From positions 10,755,317-10,819,316 of the forward strand of contig JAJEKV010000006.1 of NCBI GenBank assembly GCA_021234155.1: a stretch of 64,000 bases of DNA, read 5' to 3'. The DNA is from Isoetes taiwanensis (lineage: Eukaryota > Streptophyta > Lycopodiopsida > Isoetales > Isoetaceae). Numbering within the stretch: the first letter of the stretch is position 1; every line of letters starts with the position of its first letter. Positions 11,076 to 22,400 of this stretch are shown one piece after another. The notes beneath the pieces are model-generated. The model worked only from the letters and a program-made list of their open reading frames with translations, searched no databases and was not told the DNA's origin. Position numbers and translations under genes: made by a program.

Positions 11076-11639
11076 CTCGGAGTAAGCCTAGTAGGAGAGT
11101 CGGAAGGTCGCTCGGATCTGGCCTTTCGAGCTTTTCGAAGAAATAGCGTTTTCTACCACGAGAGAAATTTGAATTTCAAGAAAACACAAAATGCGGTTTG
11201 AAATATTCTTGACACATGCAAATAATAATGATTTAAGACCCGTCACCGAGCTTCTTTCATTAAGTTTTTAAAACCAATCTACCCAAAATGTATCCGCCAA
11301 ATTTATCCCGCCTAAACGTAGTTAACCTAATCTTTCTTCTAATTGAATTTTTTTCCGACCGCTTTGTGATTTCATAGCGCCTGTGATTTCATAGCGCTGT
11401 GAATTCTAATTCCATAGCTTTTTGTGATTTGAGAACTCAAATCGACTTCTCAAGAATGGCTCTGAAAATTACGGTACTCATCTCATTCCTATAGCTTGAA
11501 CATTAATTTCCAATAGTAGGTGTGCGAATAGCAATTTTCTGCGATTGTCGAAGATGAATGTTTCATGTTAACTACAAATCGAGAAAAGGAAAGTAGGATT
11601 ATGCAAGATCGACTATATCGATCATTTCGCTTGTCATGG

Positions 11640-11786
11640 AATTCCGGGGGATAAGTATGTCCGGAATTCTGATGATTAATCGCTATGCTATGGATGAAGC
11701 TTTACCTCATGAGACACCCGGTGGGGATACGGTTGGAGAAAGTGTTGGAACATTTGTTGCATGGCCAAGAAACCGCTTAAAAAGGT
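11640..11786 (+). pseudogene. Isolated exon with transposase-associated AWP motif
   Basis: A plus-strand open stretch reads NRYAMDEALPHETPGG and ESVGTFVAWPRNRLK and ends at AAAAAG followed by a GTATGT donor. The GTFVAWP pattern resembles the domain in plant transposon proteins with a conserved AWP before the catalytic region; the gene at 15.1 kb has CIMAWPISSV in a comparable place. No further exon of this gene was found downstream. Confidence 0.4.
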
Positions 11787-11989
11787 ATGTAACATGTATT
11801 ACATTGTAGAAATATAGAAGTAGACAAAATTTGTTGTATTCATTGGAAAAAGTTTACAATTGTATATAATACGGATAAAAACTGGATAAACCGGACAAAA
11901 TCCCGACCTCTTGTTTCAAGCCCGGTCATTGAGTAGGCTGGGCTATCGATCTCCCATTTCCATAGCTGGGCATAGTGAACTGATCGGGC

Positions 11990-12560
11990 AAAACCCCAAA
12001 GAAAAACCCGAGCTCTAGCTCCACCTCCCCCCTTTGCTCCACCTCCACCTCCACCTCCTCCTCTGCTCCTCCTCCTCTCCTCTGCTCCATTGGTTGAACC
12101 TCCAATGCATCATTATCCGCTTCTTGATGAGTGGTTCCATTGGTTGAGCCATCTCCATTGCATCATTATACCACTTTGTGGTAGTGGTTCGTGTTGGGGC
12201 ATCGGGCATAGAGGCTAACCACTAAGAAACGCAGCTCCTCATTTTGAATCTCGAAATGACGGATGCGAGATTCACTCTCGATCAATGCATGTCTTGCATT
12301 CGAAGTGATTAGATAAGAGGCCCGACCTCAGATGCGATTGCAAGGGCCCTGAGCCCGGATCTATCATTGCCCTGCGCTCTGCTGCCATCATCATTACTTG
12401 ATCCAAGTACTCCGGGGGTTGCAAGGCGGTGCTCACGGACCGGTGCTTTCTGCGGTTCACCAGGTGGAGATTGGAGTGGCCCGGAGTGGGCTGTGTGATT
12501 GCTGGCCCAAATGTAATTCCAATGCATCTTCGTCACCAAGGGTGATTAATGTAATTTGGC
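11990..12560 (-). pseudogene. Unidentified degenerate coding block
   Basis: Minus-strand pieces such as ALIESESRIRHFEIQNEELR and FLVVSLYARCP are helix-forming and look coding, followed by a low-complexity Glu/Arg/Trp tract over about 12015-12110 made by CTCCAC and CTCCTC repeats. Frames are broken. I do not recognise the family. Confidence 0.3.
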
Positions 12561-12750
12561 ATCTATCAATAGGAAGTGGCGAATATTAGTATTCCGCCTG
12601 GCGTGTTATATTTATTTATTTATATAAACTTAGAAACTAAGAACCGGCGTTTTGGCGTAAAAGTTGAAACTAGGGATAAAATTGTTTATGCGGCGAAAGT
12701 AAAACCGCTATTAGGAAAAACTATACAGCATTTCGTGCATTCAGCGAAGA

Positions 12751-12867
12751 GGGAGAAAAAAAAACATGGGAATAGATAAGTAAATAGATAAAGGCGGGCA
12801 ATAAAGCGTGTAAATAATTGCCTGGCCTTTATCTATTTACTTATCTATCCGCATCTTTTTTTCTCCC
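12751..12867. repeat. Long inverted repeat (hairpin)
   Basis: Left arm 12751-12795 and right arm 12825-12867 pair across a loop of about 30 bp; the arms contain gggagaaaaa and tagataagtaaatagataaa and their complements. A GCGTGT word lies in the loop. It could be a foldback element or a small RNA source. Confidence 0.7.
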
Positions 12868-13518
12868 TCTCTCTAATGCAAGAAATGTATTCATGTTGAA
12901 GGCTAAGGTTAGCATGAAACACGCTTTAGCGTGTTTCAAATATTACTTCGGGCGTGTTTCAAATATTATCTTTCAGATTTTTCTAATGCTTTCTACTACA
13001 CTTATTCATAATAGAAACTTGCATGCAATAGCATGATTAATTGAGGAAGAGAAACTCAAGAATTTTCGAACAAAAAGAAGCGGATGAAGTTTATAAAAAC
13101 TATTCCGGTTTTCATAAACATCATCGCGCTTCCTTTAAAAGCTTGTCTTCTTGGATTAAACCTGCCATTGAGATGCAACTTAAAACTAAATGAAAACTAA
13201 CCTTGAGTTCGAGGTGGGAAGGATTCAAGAACGGAGGACTATGCTTGTGGTTTTAATTCCGAGGCTTTTCGATTCGCAGACTTTAGTCCTCGCCTTTTGG
13301 TTTTAATTCGAGCCTCCGATGTCCTCCGCTACGGATGCTCTGAGAACAAAGGCCATGAGTCTTTTAGTAAGTTAGGAATTGCGAAACCAAACATCTAACA
13401 TTGTGAATATAAATCTGTGACCAAGATTTCGGGAGGGCGGATCTAAACACAGCAGGTAACCCGGCAAATCGTATGAAGGAAGGAAGGAAGAAAATGTAGG
13501 AACTTTGAGGCGTGAAAT

Positions 13519-13531
13519 GGATTTATATAGG
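13519..13531 (-). promoter_or_regulatory. Minus-strand TATA module 1
   Basis: On the minus strand CCTATATAAATCC, with a conserved surround (gtatgaaggaagga before it and aattagaaataag after) shared with 42386-42398 of unit C and with 14661-14671. In unit C the same module lies about 190 bp upstream of the MSSK start codon, which supports a promoter role for the leftward gene. Confidence 0.55.
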
Positions 13532-14342
13532 CATAATTAGAAATAAGTTAAGCGTGAATAATTGATTGCTTGAATTAACACGCCTGGCGTCACGGTCTTC
13601 CTTGGACATGACATGTATATGGTATATATGGAGAATATTGCATTTCATGCAATAAATTCTCCATGACATTTTATTCCATTTATTACATTGAAAAAATAGA
13701 ATTTAGAAATTTTATATAGGCTAAATTAAAAATGATTTTTAAGGCAAAATTATCAAGGCTAAAAATGACTTGTAAGGTTGGGGGAATTGTTTTAGGTCGT
13801 ATAGGAAAATTTCCTATGGTTCTTGTGATGAATCGGAGATTTCTCATGTGGTTGATTTATAGTGTTCGAGACTTTGTTGAGACAAAATTTGCAGATACAA
13901 AATTTTAGAGATAACTTGGAGACAAAATAATTGGAGAAAGCAGGTTGGATTTAATTCAAATAATTTTATGTCTGAGAAAAACTGTTCGAAGAACTTGTTT
14001 GAAGAAAATTTTTATGACTAAAACTGTTTGATTTCATTCATAAGAGGAGAATGTCTGACGGATGCGAAGGCTTATGCTTTTGCCGAAGGCTTTTCACAAA
14101 ATTACAGGGAAAAAAAATGCGAGAAAGGCGTGTCCAAAGCTTCTATAAGCAACCAAAAAAAAAAAGGCCTTGGGATGCGCATCATTGATCTTCCACGTCT
14201 GCAACAAAGAAGAAAGAAAGGTGTTAGAAAAGAAAGAAAGGTGCAAAAAAAAAAAAAAAAAAGACATGCAAACTGGTTCATCTCTCAACCATTCTAAGAA
14301 TTGGTGGAATTGTCGACCTTCTTCCGAGAATCTTCTCGCCCC

Positions 14343-14383
14343 GCCTCCTCCTCCTCCTCCTCCTCCTCCTCCTCCTCTTCCGA
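14343..14383. repeat. CTC trinucleotide microsatellite
   Basis: An uninterrupted run of about 13 CTC/TCC units. On the minus strand it would encode a Glu run next to the acidic block at 14400-14613. Confidence 0.9.
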
Positions 14384-14399
14384 GATTTCATTCTCATTT

Positions 14400-14613
14400 T
14401 CAGTGGTCAAGCCAACCCCAGGCGGAGGCGGTCATGTGCTCTTGAGAGCTCAACTCCTCCTCTTCCTCCTCTTCATCGGAGGAGGAATGTGAGGAGAATT
14501 GGGCAAGAAAATCTATGAGGGGGGAATAGAGGGGTTCTTCAACCCGACGTCTCTTTGAGGAGACCTCAGGTTCTTCATGAAGTTCGCCCGGGCCGAGAAT
14601 TTCAACGCTTCAT
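14400..14613 (-). pseudogene. Acidic exon-like block with basic NLS-like motif
   Basis: An ATG at 14611-14613 (minus), followed after one frameshift by VEILGPGELHEEPEV, SSKRRRVEEPLYS, FLAQFSSHSSSDEEEEEEE and TASAWGWLDH, stop at 14400. It lies just downstream (minus sense) of TATA module 14661-14671, so it may be a first exon of another leftward gene of this group. The family is unrecognised. Confidence 0.4.
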
Positions 14614-14660
14614 GGCGGGCAAAAAAAAATTTGGACAGAATGGAGGTCTTGAGCGTGAAC

Positions 14661-14671
14661 GGATTTATATA
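14661..14671 (-). promoter_or_regulatory. Minus-strand TATA module 2
   Basis: A second copy of the TATATAAATCC module, with gagcgtgaac on the downstream side and the shared taattagaaatta-tagcgtgaataat upstream. The cap site would fall near 14630, about 20 bases before the ATG at 14613. Confidence 0.5.
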
Positions 14672-15074
14672 GGGTTAATTAGAAATTAGCGTGAATAATT
14701 TATTGCCTCAAATAACACGCGCCAGCGCATCTGAAATTCCCTTGACTATATCATCTAGGGTATATTATTATGGATAATAAATTCTCCGTCTATCGGCTAT
14801 ATGTCTTTTAAGTAATCATATATCCAAATTTTCGATAATTAAAATTAGGATATATTTATATAAATGTCATTTCCTTGTTGTTGCCACGAAAATTCTGTTT
14901 TAAATGATTTCGTTTACGCCCATTGTTATTATTATTATATTAAACCTATTTCCAAGGAATTTCTTGCTTTTAAAAAAATTTGATTTACCTCTACATATTC
15001 CATAAATGTACGTACTTTTTTTTATCTTATGGTGTAATAATTTTTTCCTACTCATTGACTAAAAAGGGTGCAAT

Positions 15075-18000
15075 TTGCTTAGGTCAATGGTGCCTCTCCA
15101 AATCAAGATGGTGTGCAACATATTGAAAAGAGCAATATCAATGAAAAACCAACTCCTAGCAAGAATGTTGAAGAAAAACAATTAGTCCAAGGGTAAAAGC
15201 ATGTTAGGGTGTACCACTTTTGGAACCTGCAAAAGTACATACACTAGGTACTTCAGAACTGGGTACTTTCTCATTTTTCTTTTCATTAAAACTAATACAA
15301 AAATCCAAAATAAAAGTCAAGGACATGGTAATATTCAAAGTTAAGATAAAGATAATGCTTCGGAGACCAATATATATATAAAAAGTTCTAAGACATACCT
15401 TATATTGAGATATTATACAGGTACCCAGTACCCAGTCCTGGCTACCTTTTTAGGTACCTTTTTAGTCACTAAATAATACTTTTTAAGGGACACCCTAACA
15501 TGCTTTTACCCCCAAATAGTAGGGTGCAATGGAGGAACAAGAAGGTGAGAATCATGCACAAGTGCAACAAGGAAATAGTAGGCCAAGGAGTCATTGTGCT
15601 AGCAGATCCTGGTCAAGCTGTTAATGATGAAAGGCTAGGGGAAGACAATATTGGTATTGCAATTTCGATGTTGGAAGACAGGTTTGGGTGACAAGGAATG
15701 TTTTGGTTGTGTCAAGCAATTGGAGGTTCCTTGCATCATGGCATGGCCTATAAGTAGTGTTCAATTTGTGGAGGATTATATTTTTCCAGAGCCTGAGATT
15801 GTTGGGGACAATGATTGTCTTGATATTGATCCATTGGCAGTTGAAACTCTAAACCTAGGCAAAAGGGGAGAAGTATCAGTTGCCAGACATTATCCTAGCA
15901 AAAGAGCCAAGTTGAATAGTGACACCAAACGTGAGACAATGGTGAAGGTTAGGGGCTCAGATTGTTGTTGGAGTGCTTGTATGCAATTCTTTACAATAGA
16001 ACAATTGGTGGAAGCAAGAGCCACTTTTCAAGAGTACACTGTTGATGAGAGGAGGACCTACATGTACACAATCTTCGAGCATGCACTTCAAGATGAAAGA
16101 AACCCAAACAGAAAAAGATACCCTTTGCTAGGCAAATGGATATGTGCAAAAGTATGGCAGAGTATCCATGCAATTCCAACTTCTTCATGGCATAATTGGC
16201 AAAAAAAGCAGAGGGGAAGCAGGGATTGCTTTACATGGAAATAATGGTTTGTTGAGACCAACAGCTAGGACCTTGGCTGCGGGGAGATATTTGAAAAATA
16301 TATTCATTTCAATGCAGAGTCTATGCCACACAAAAGTAGAAGGGATGAAAAGGGAAGAGCGGGTTGTTGAGAAAAGGTTGCCATCACATTGTACTCAAAA
16401 GAGTATTTTGGAAGAAGTGAATTGTGAATTCCTACTTGAGAATTGAGAATTCTTCCAATATCCCAACCTAGCTTTAGTAGGTTATGGAAGAAGCATTTCA
16501 ATCATGTCACCATAGCAACTTCAAACAACTTTGCAAAGTGCAATTTATGTGCTAAGTTGAAGGAGACTCTTGATAAGATCATGCAACCTAGTCAAAGGGC
16601 TAGGATAAGGGAGCATATGAAGGACCATATGGTGACCAACTATCATGTAGATCATGTTATTGGATGTGGAGGACTTTATCCGCATTGGAACCCAATAACT
16701 ATTTATGTATTACACATGACAAGATAGACCAAGAAAAGACTTGTCTTCCACAATTCAAGTACATACCAAAGTCATGTGGAAGATCATACCCTTTACAGGA
16801 TCTCAATGAGTGGGGCAATCTTGCATGGGCGAGAATCAAACCTACTATGGCCATTTTAGTTTGGAGTTGTGGAGTGATGGTCCAGATTTTCATATTGGGA
16901 GTATCATGAGGTGTTTGAGAAACTATGAAAATGGATACAATGGTCACCTCAGGACCTTACTGACTAGCCAGGGCACTACATAGAGCATTGTTAGATGGAA
17001 ACCCTAACAATATTGAAAAGTTCAGCAAGGCAAGGTTTAGGAAGCATGGGTCTAATGAACATGTTGGAGCTTCAACTTCACGTGCTAAACCTCAAGATCT
17101 ACCCAAAAGGTTTCTCTTGCAACTTGATAAGCTGTCTTTGGCTAAAATAAGAACAGTGGATGTTTTCTTTCCTATCCTACTTAACAATTTGTGGGGATAT
17201 TTGAAAGAGTTAATTTAGGGTTTCTTATGCCCGGGCATACCCATGAGGATGTGGATGCATTATTTGGCAAATATAGTTGTATCTTCAAGGCGACAAGCGG
17301 TGACCAACTTTTCTAGGCTAATGGAAATCTTGCATGAATGCACTACTCCAAACCCTATAGCTTCTCTCATAGAAGAAGTGCCCGATTGGAAGAGCTTTGT
17401 GGATGGTTATACATTGGATCTTGAAGGTCATTCCGGGCCTCTGCAGTTCACTTTTTGGGTGAGAGATGGGATTCCAATCTTCCAATGGAAGATGAGACCT
17501 TCGAGAGGATGAGTGGAGAGGAGGGAGGAAATATGGCGTAGAGATGAGAATGGCAAGCCTATGATACCTCTAGGTCAACCAAAAGCTTTAAAACCCTCAA
17601 GAAGAAGTGAAGCAATTGGGATTGACTAAGGAAGGAATCCAAGACTATATAAAGCATTGGCAAACCAATCCAGATGACACCAACTTAGGTGCCTTGGTGG
17701 CTTCTTGGAAGAAGGTGATTAACTTTGTTGGGGGAGATAGACACATCCTCGGATGAATTGAAAGAAGGGTGGTTGCCTAAAACTAGGTGGAAGACCTTAG
17801 CAGCTTGAGGATTTTGATGACTTGTAAGTAGCATTCGCCAAGCAATATGCTCCTCCTCCTTCCCGACAAACACTATGTTGGTCCTAAGAACAATAGGCCA
17901 AAGTTTCTAGGCATGGATGCTTATGAACCTTCCACCGACTTGGAATGCCACCAATTTGTGGTAGTAAAAGCCCGCAGATTTAGATACATATCCGGTGTGG

Positions 18001-18310
18001 TTGGGGTTCACTATCTCGATATTTGCAAAGAAGAAGGTAATATTAACTTCAACCATAATGCGGGTGGAATGGTGGTGTCCGGTGCATCAGTTGACCAACG
18101 TATCGGATAAAGAAAGGTACTTTCAGATTGTTGGACAAAGAAATGGAGGAGAAATGAAGTGATCGATCTTTGGCTAGACTATGAAAGTGTTTTGTACTCA
18201 TGGACTCCAAACACTATTCCAGCTAGAAATGCGAGAATTACAATACCTCAGGATGTCAGGAAGAAGGCTATGATATCATTGGGGGTGCTTGAAGAAAGTT
18301 GAATAACTAT
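15075..18310 (+). pseudogene. DUF7869-type transposase-like gene, unit A copy, split by a MITE
   Basis: Rightward gene homologous to 42866-45420. Readable blocks in order: VRIMHKCNKEIVGQGVIVLA; CIMAWPISSV; FFTIEQLVEARATFQEYTV; KRYPLLGKWICAKVWQ; HGNNGLLRPTARTLAA; LPSHCTQKSILEEV; NNFAKCNLCAKLKETLD; CLPQFKYIPKSC; then RFLLQLDKLS and GFLMPGHTHEDVDALFGKYS (about 17222-17270). The GHTHEDVD box with the upstream LQLD is typical of the uncharacterised DUF7869 family, widely found in eukaryotic mobile elements and suspected to be an RNase H/DDE fold. An intron acceptor (GCTTAG before GTCAATGG) precedes the first block. Frames shift repeatedly, and a 321-bp MITE interrupts the first block. Non-functional as written. 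Confidence 0.7.
15191..15511. mobile_element. MITE-1, 321 bp, TSD CCAA
   Basis: Perfect 22-bp terminal inverted repeats starting GGGTAAAAGCATGTTAGGG; flanked by CCAA at 15187-15190 and 15512-15515. The uninterrupted homologue at about 42965-42985 shows the site without it. The interior is nearly identical to MITE-2. No coding capacity. Confidence 0.92.
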
Positions 18311-18479
18311 GTAAATTTTTGTTATCATGTTTTTATGATATGGTGCTATATTGTGAAATATTGACTATTTTGTAAATAACATGATATTACGTTTTCATAA
18401 TTTTGAGGTGAAATGTGTGAATTTGAATATGCTACTAAAAACATGCAATATGAAATTTGTCCCAAAATTAAGACATAAA

Positions 18480-19190
18480 CCCAATTTAATTGAATGATGG
18501 TTATCTGTTATTGTTTGTGATAGATGATCCCCTAACACAGGGCCCTTCCATGTCTTCTTCAACTGTGGGGCGTGGACAGGGAACTCATATGTTTGATGCT
18601 CTTATTCAAAACATTCTTCTTTTAACATTTAGTCTTTGTTTTACATCGGTGCCCACAATGGTAGCACCATTTCTTTCCATGGTGCAGATCGCTTCATTTC
18701 TCAGCCCAAACTCTTGAGCAACTCTTCATTTCTCAGCCTTCTCTCATTTGTTCCAAACTCTTATCAGAATCTAGACCTCTGTACCATCTTATCAGAATCT
18801 AGACCTCGGTACCTGCCCTCAACAGGCCAATGAATTTCGAAATTGGAGTTATGCAGCAGACTCGAGCCAGGTGGGCAACTTGTCGAAGCAAATTTCCAAG
18901 AATTGGTAATTATTCCTCTGTACTGCATCCACCCGAATGTGCCTTTGGGGATTTCTCGCTTCTGCCAGGCCACATGATTCATTTGCCAATCAATTCTGGA
19001 GCTTCTCCGCCGAATCCTCCTTCTAACATAATCTGATTCGGCCTATCCTCAATGAATGTGCTTCAAAAGCATCTGATCCTCAACTCTTTGCCATTCGATC
19101 CCCTTTTCGATCAACTGTGCAATCCATGTCGGGGTTACCTTATCCTGGTATCCCCATATTTCTTGTATTTCCTAACCTATTACCTAAGCA
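18480..19190. other. Flank 3' of the LINE, left copy; origin unknown
   Basis: About 710 bp duplicated almost exactly at 24210-24920. It has short open frames on both strands (one ends SRPRYLPSTGQ) and an internal 25-bp echo, ttatcagaatctagacctc, twice near 18763 and 18790. No family motif is recognised. Since it is outside the poly(A) tail, it is flanking DNA carried along by the duplication. Confidence 0.6.
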
Positions 19191-19207
19191 TTTTTTTTTT
19201 TTTTTTT
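19191..19207 (-). other. LINE poly(A) tail, left copy
   Basis: Seventeen T on the plus strand form the poly(A) end of the leftward LINE. The right copy has 59, so the tract length changed after duplication or was collapsed in assembly. Confidence 0.85.
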
Positions 19208-19423
19208 GAGGGTAAGAGTATGTATGTATTAAGATATAAGATAAAGTACATCATATCCCCATATAAGGGGAGAAAGAGTGTAGCCAGATATTGTGTACTC
19301 AAGGTAATATCACCTCTTCTTCCCCACCATGTGGGTACTATAAGGGAGATCACCTGTCTTCACCATATGGTGGGTACTACAGAGTGATTTCACTCCTTTT
19401 CCACATCTGGAACCCCACAACAC

Positions 19424-22400
19424 TTAGCTCGGTATTGCTAAGACACTTGCCACCTCATTATTAGCATCAGTTGCATCCGCGGTATTTCTATTGAGCCAAT
19501 GACAGCTAAAGAAGGAATAGAACCCTTCCAGAGTCCCTAGTCTGTCTAGCTCTCTGTTATATCTTACACCATTCTGTCGATGATGTGACAGAGCCATTAA
19601 TGCAACTTCCAGATTAAAATAGTTTTTTAGTCTTATTATGCAGATCGCAGATCCCCCAATAGCTATATCACAGCGGTGCTTCCAGATCACCCAGAGTGCA
19701 ATATTAAGGAGCGAGGCGTCTATACAGTTTCTATCCAGTGCTATAACCAAATCAGGCCAAACTAGTTGGTGCATAGATATACCAATGATGGGGCTTACCC
19801 AAAGCCAGAACTCTGCAATCGATGGACAGAAGAAAAGGTGTCCAACCGACTCCCGCACCTGACATCCAAGTGGGCATTTATCATCACCATTCATATGTCT
19901 GATATAGAGGTTCTCATTTGTACTCAGCCCACCCTGCAGGGCTAGTCATCTAAAGAGGCTGAATCTTCTAGAGAACAGAGATTTCCAAGAGTTAGCTAGG
20001 ATTTATTTTGTCATCCGTGACCCAAACTAAGCCTTGTCTCACCCCCTCAGAGGCGATCCATACGAAGAGATCGATAAATCCTGGCGACACTATAGATCAT
20101 TTGTCCATCAAGTAGCCGGTTTTCTTGCGGGTCCAGAGACCCCGACACATTTCGACTCGAGAGGATCTCTCGAAGAACCGCCTTTGTCCCCTTCCCGGTG
20201 GAGGGACTTTACTCTTGAACTTGGTCCAGCTAATCCACCTACCACTCTCCCATAAGTGTTGCAACTGTGTGATTCCTGATCTCTTCCATTTAATGAAGAT
20301 ACGAGGATGGGAAAGAGCTAAGGGGAGTCCATCTCTGTCCCAGATGTTCGTGTTCCAAAAGATACTAAATCCTCCTGCTTCCCTTGGAGGGATCATAGGG
20401 GTAAAAGCATGCTGCACTTCCATCCATGCTTGCAGAATCCTTCTCATGACAGGAGATGTCCCTGGAGCTATCTTAAAGCTGTAGTACATGGCTCCAAGCT
20501 CGTCCCTAGGGAGGGAAGGCTTACCTAGTAACTTACCTTGCTTCAGCCAGTAGGACACGAACCTTAGAGCCGGAGATGGCTCATTCTGGAGAGTTCTCCA
20601 AACAAATTTAGCTGCCAGAGCCTGAGCTTGTGCAAAGGGATCCTTGCAACCCAAGCCTCCATCCTTCTTGTCTCGACATAGTTCAGACCAAGCTACCTTG
20701 GCCATACCCCCCCAAATGAATTTCCGGATTATAACTTGCATTTGGTCATAAATACCTTTTTGGGCCACCATAACAGATGAATAGTAAATATGCGAGGCAG
20801 CAAGAACCGCATTGGCTACTGTAACTCTCCCAGATGTAGCCAAGGTCTTGGAAGACCACATTGCCACCTTTTTCCTGAGCTTGTCCAAGATAGGGGCCCA
20901 TAAGCCCTTCATACTATCAGAAAGAGCAAGGGGGAGTCCGAGGAGTTTAACTGACTCTCCATTTGCCACTACAGGAAACCCCAACCCTCTAGCTCTCGGA
21001 TCAATATCGTTATCCAGGAGGATTTGAACATTTGTTGGCATTGAGGCCTATTCACGAAATGACCTCAAAAGAGAGTAGGATATGACCTAAATGACTGAAA
21101 ACTATCATCGTCATACGAGGAACATAAAGGTATCGTCAAGATCTTGCATGATTGTCGGCTTCTTCAGTACCTTCGAGGGAAGGCCAGTCCTTCAAGTTCG
21201 AAATCAAGCATCTTAATTTGAACCATTTTAGTTAGCAGATTAGCCATAATAAGAAATAAGTATGGTGCCAATGGGCAACCTTGCCTCGATACCCTTCCTA
21301 AGATCAAACATTTCTCAGGGTGACCATTGACTAGCATGTAAGCGGATGCTAGATTATTCATCCCCATAGCCAAACTCACAAACTGTGTATCAAAACCCAT
21401 GTGACTCATTACTTCTTTCAACCCCTCCCATCTCAATGAATCATATGCTTTCCTGAAATCCATTTTGATAAGGACACAGTTTTGCTTAGAGGCACGGCAC
21501 CAGTGCATACCTTCTCTGGCTGCCAAATAGTTGTCCAGGATGTGTCTGCCTGGTAAGAATGCAGACTGTTCTTTCCCAATAATTCTATTGAGAATGGGCT
21601 TCAGTCGGTTAGTAATGACCTTCATAACCACTTTGTACAAACTGTTTTTGAGCGCAATAGGTCTCCACTCCCGAAGGACCTGAGGTCTGGAGACTTTTGG
21701 GATTAGAGTAATAAATCCATTTTACCCAAAGATTGGGTGTAGAGAACTAGAGGTCCAAGCTCCTCGGACAGCTCGACTGAAGTCATATCCAAGCACATCC
21801 CAGAACTCAACAAAGAATTCTGGGGGGAAACCTCCTGGTCCAGGGGACTTTCCAGTTGCCAGTGAACAAAGGGTTTTATGGCTCATCTCCCTCAGGGGTG
21901 CGGAGCAGAAGCTGATTTTCTTCTCTAGTGACTGAGTCACTCCAGTCAATTCTGGTCATCCAAGAAGCAATCTCTGAGTGGTATGATGAGGGAAGGGGGT
22001 CTTCCTGAAATTGTTTCTCAAAGCTTCCTCTAATATAGGACGAGATCTCTTGGGGGTCTTCTAATGTATGTGAATTATCATCCTTGATTGAAGAAATGCT
22101 ATTACCTGATAGTCTCGCCCCGGCCATCCTAAAAAAGCATTTTGAGTTTTCGTGATCCGCCTCTGCATACCACTTGGTTTTGGAACGAACCGCTGCACCT
22201 CTGGCTTCAACTTCTTCAATTGCCTTAGCCTTCCCTTCGAATTCTTCCTCCAGCAACTGCATATCAATGTCGTGTGGATGCACTAGGAGTTCCTGCTTAA
22301 TCAGCCTCAACTGATTGTACACCTCATTTTTCTCTCTTTTGAATTCTAGAGCTCGGTTCCTGCCCCACCTTTTTACCCAATTTTTCATCAAACTGAGCTT

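Noticed and set aside
14170-14492. Frames rich in Pro or Ser
   Set aside because: Made by the CTC microsatellite; the minus-strand acidic reading is better supported.
20125-20484. Plus-strand open frames across the LINE copies
   Set aside because: They are antisense to zf-RVT and RT-tail coding sequence and have no motif of their own.
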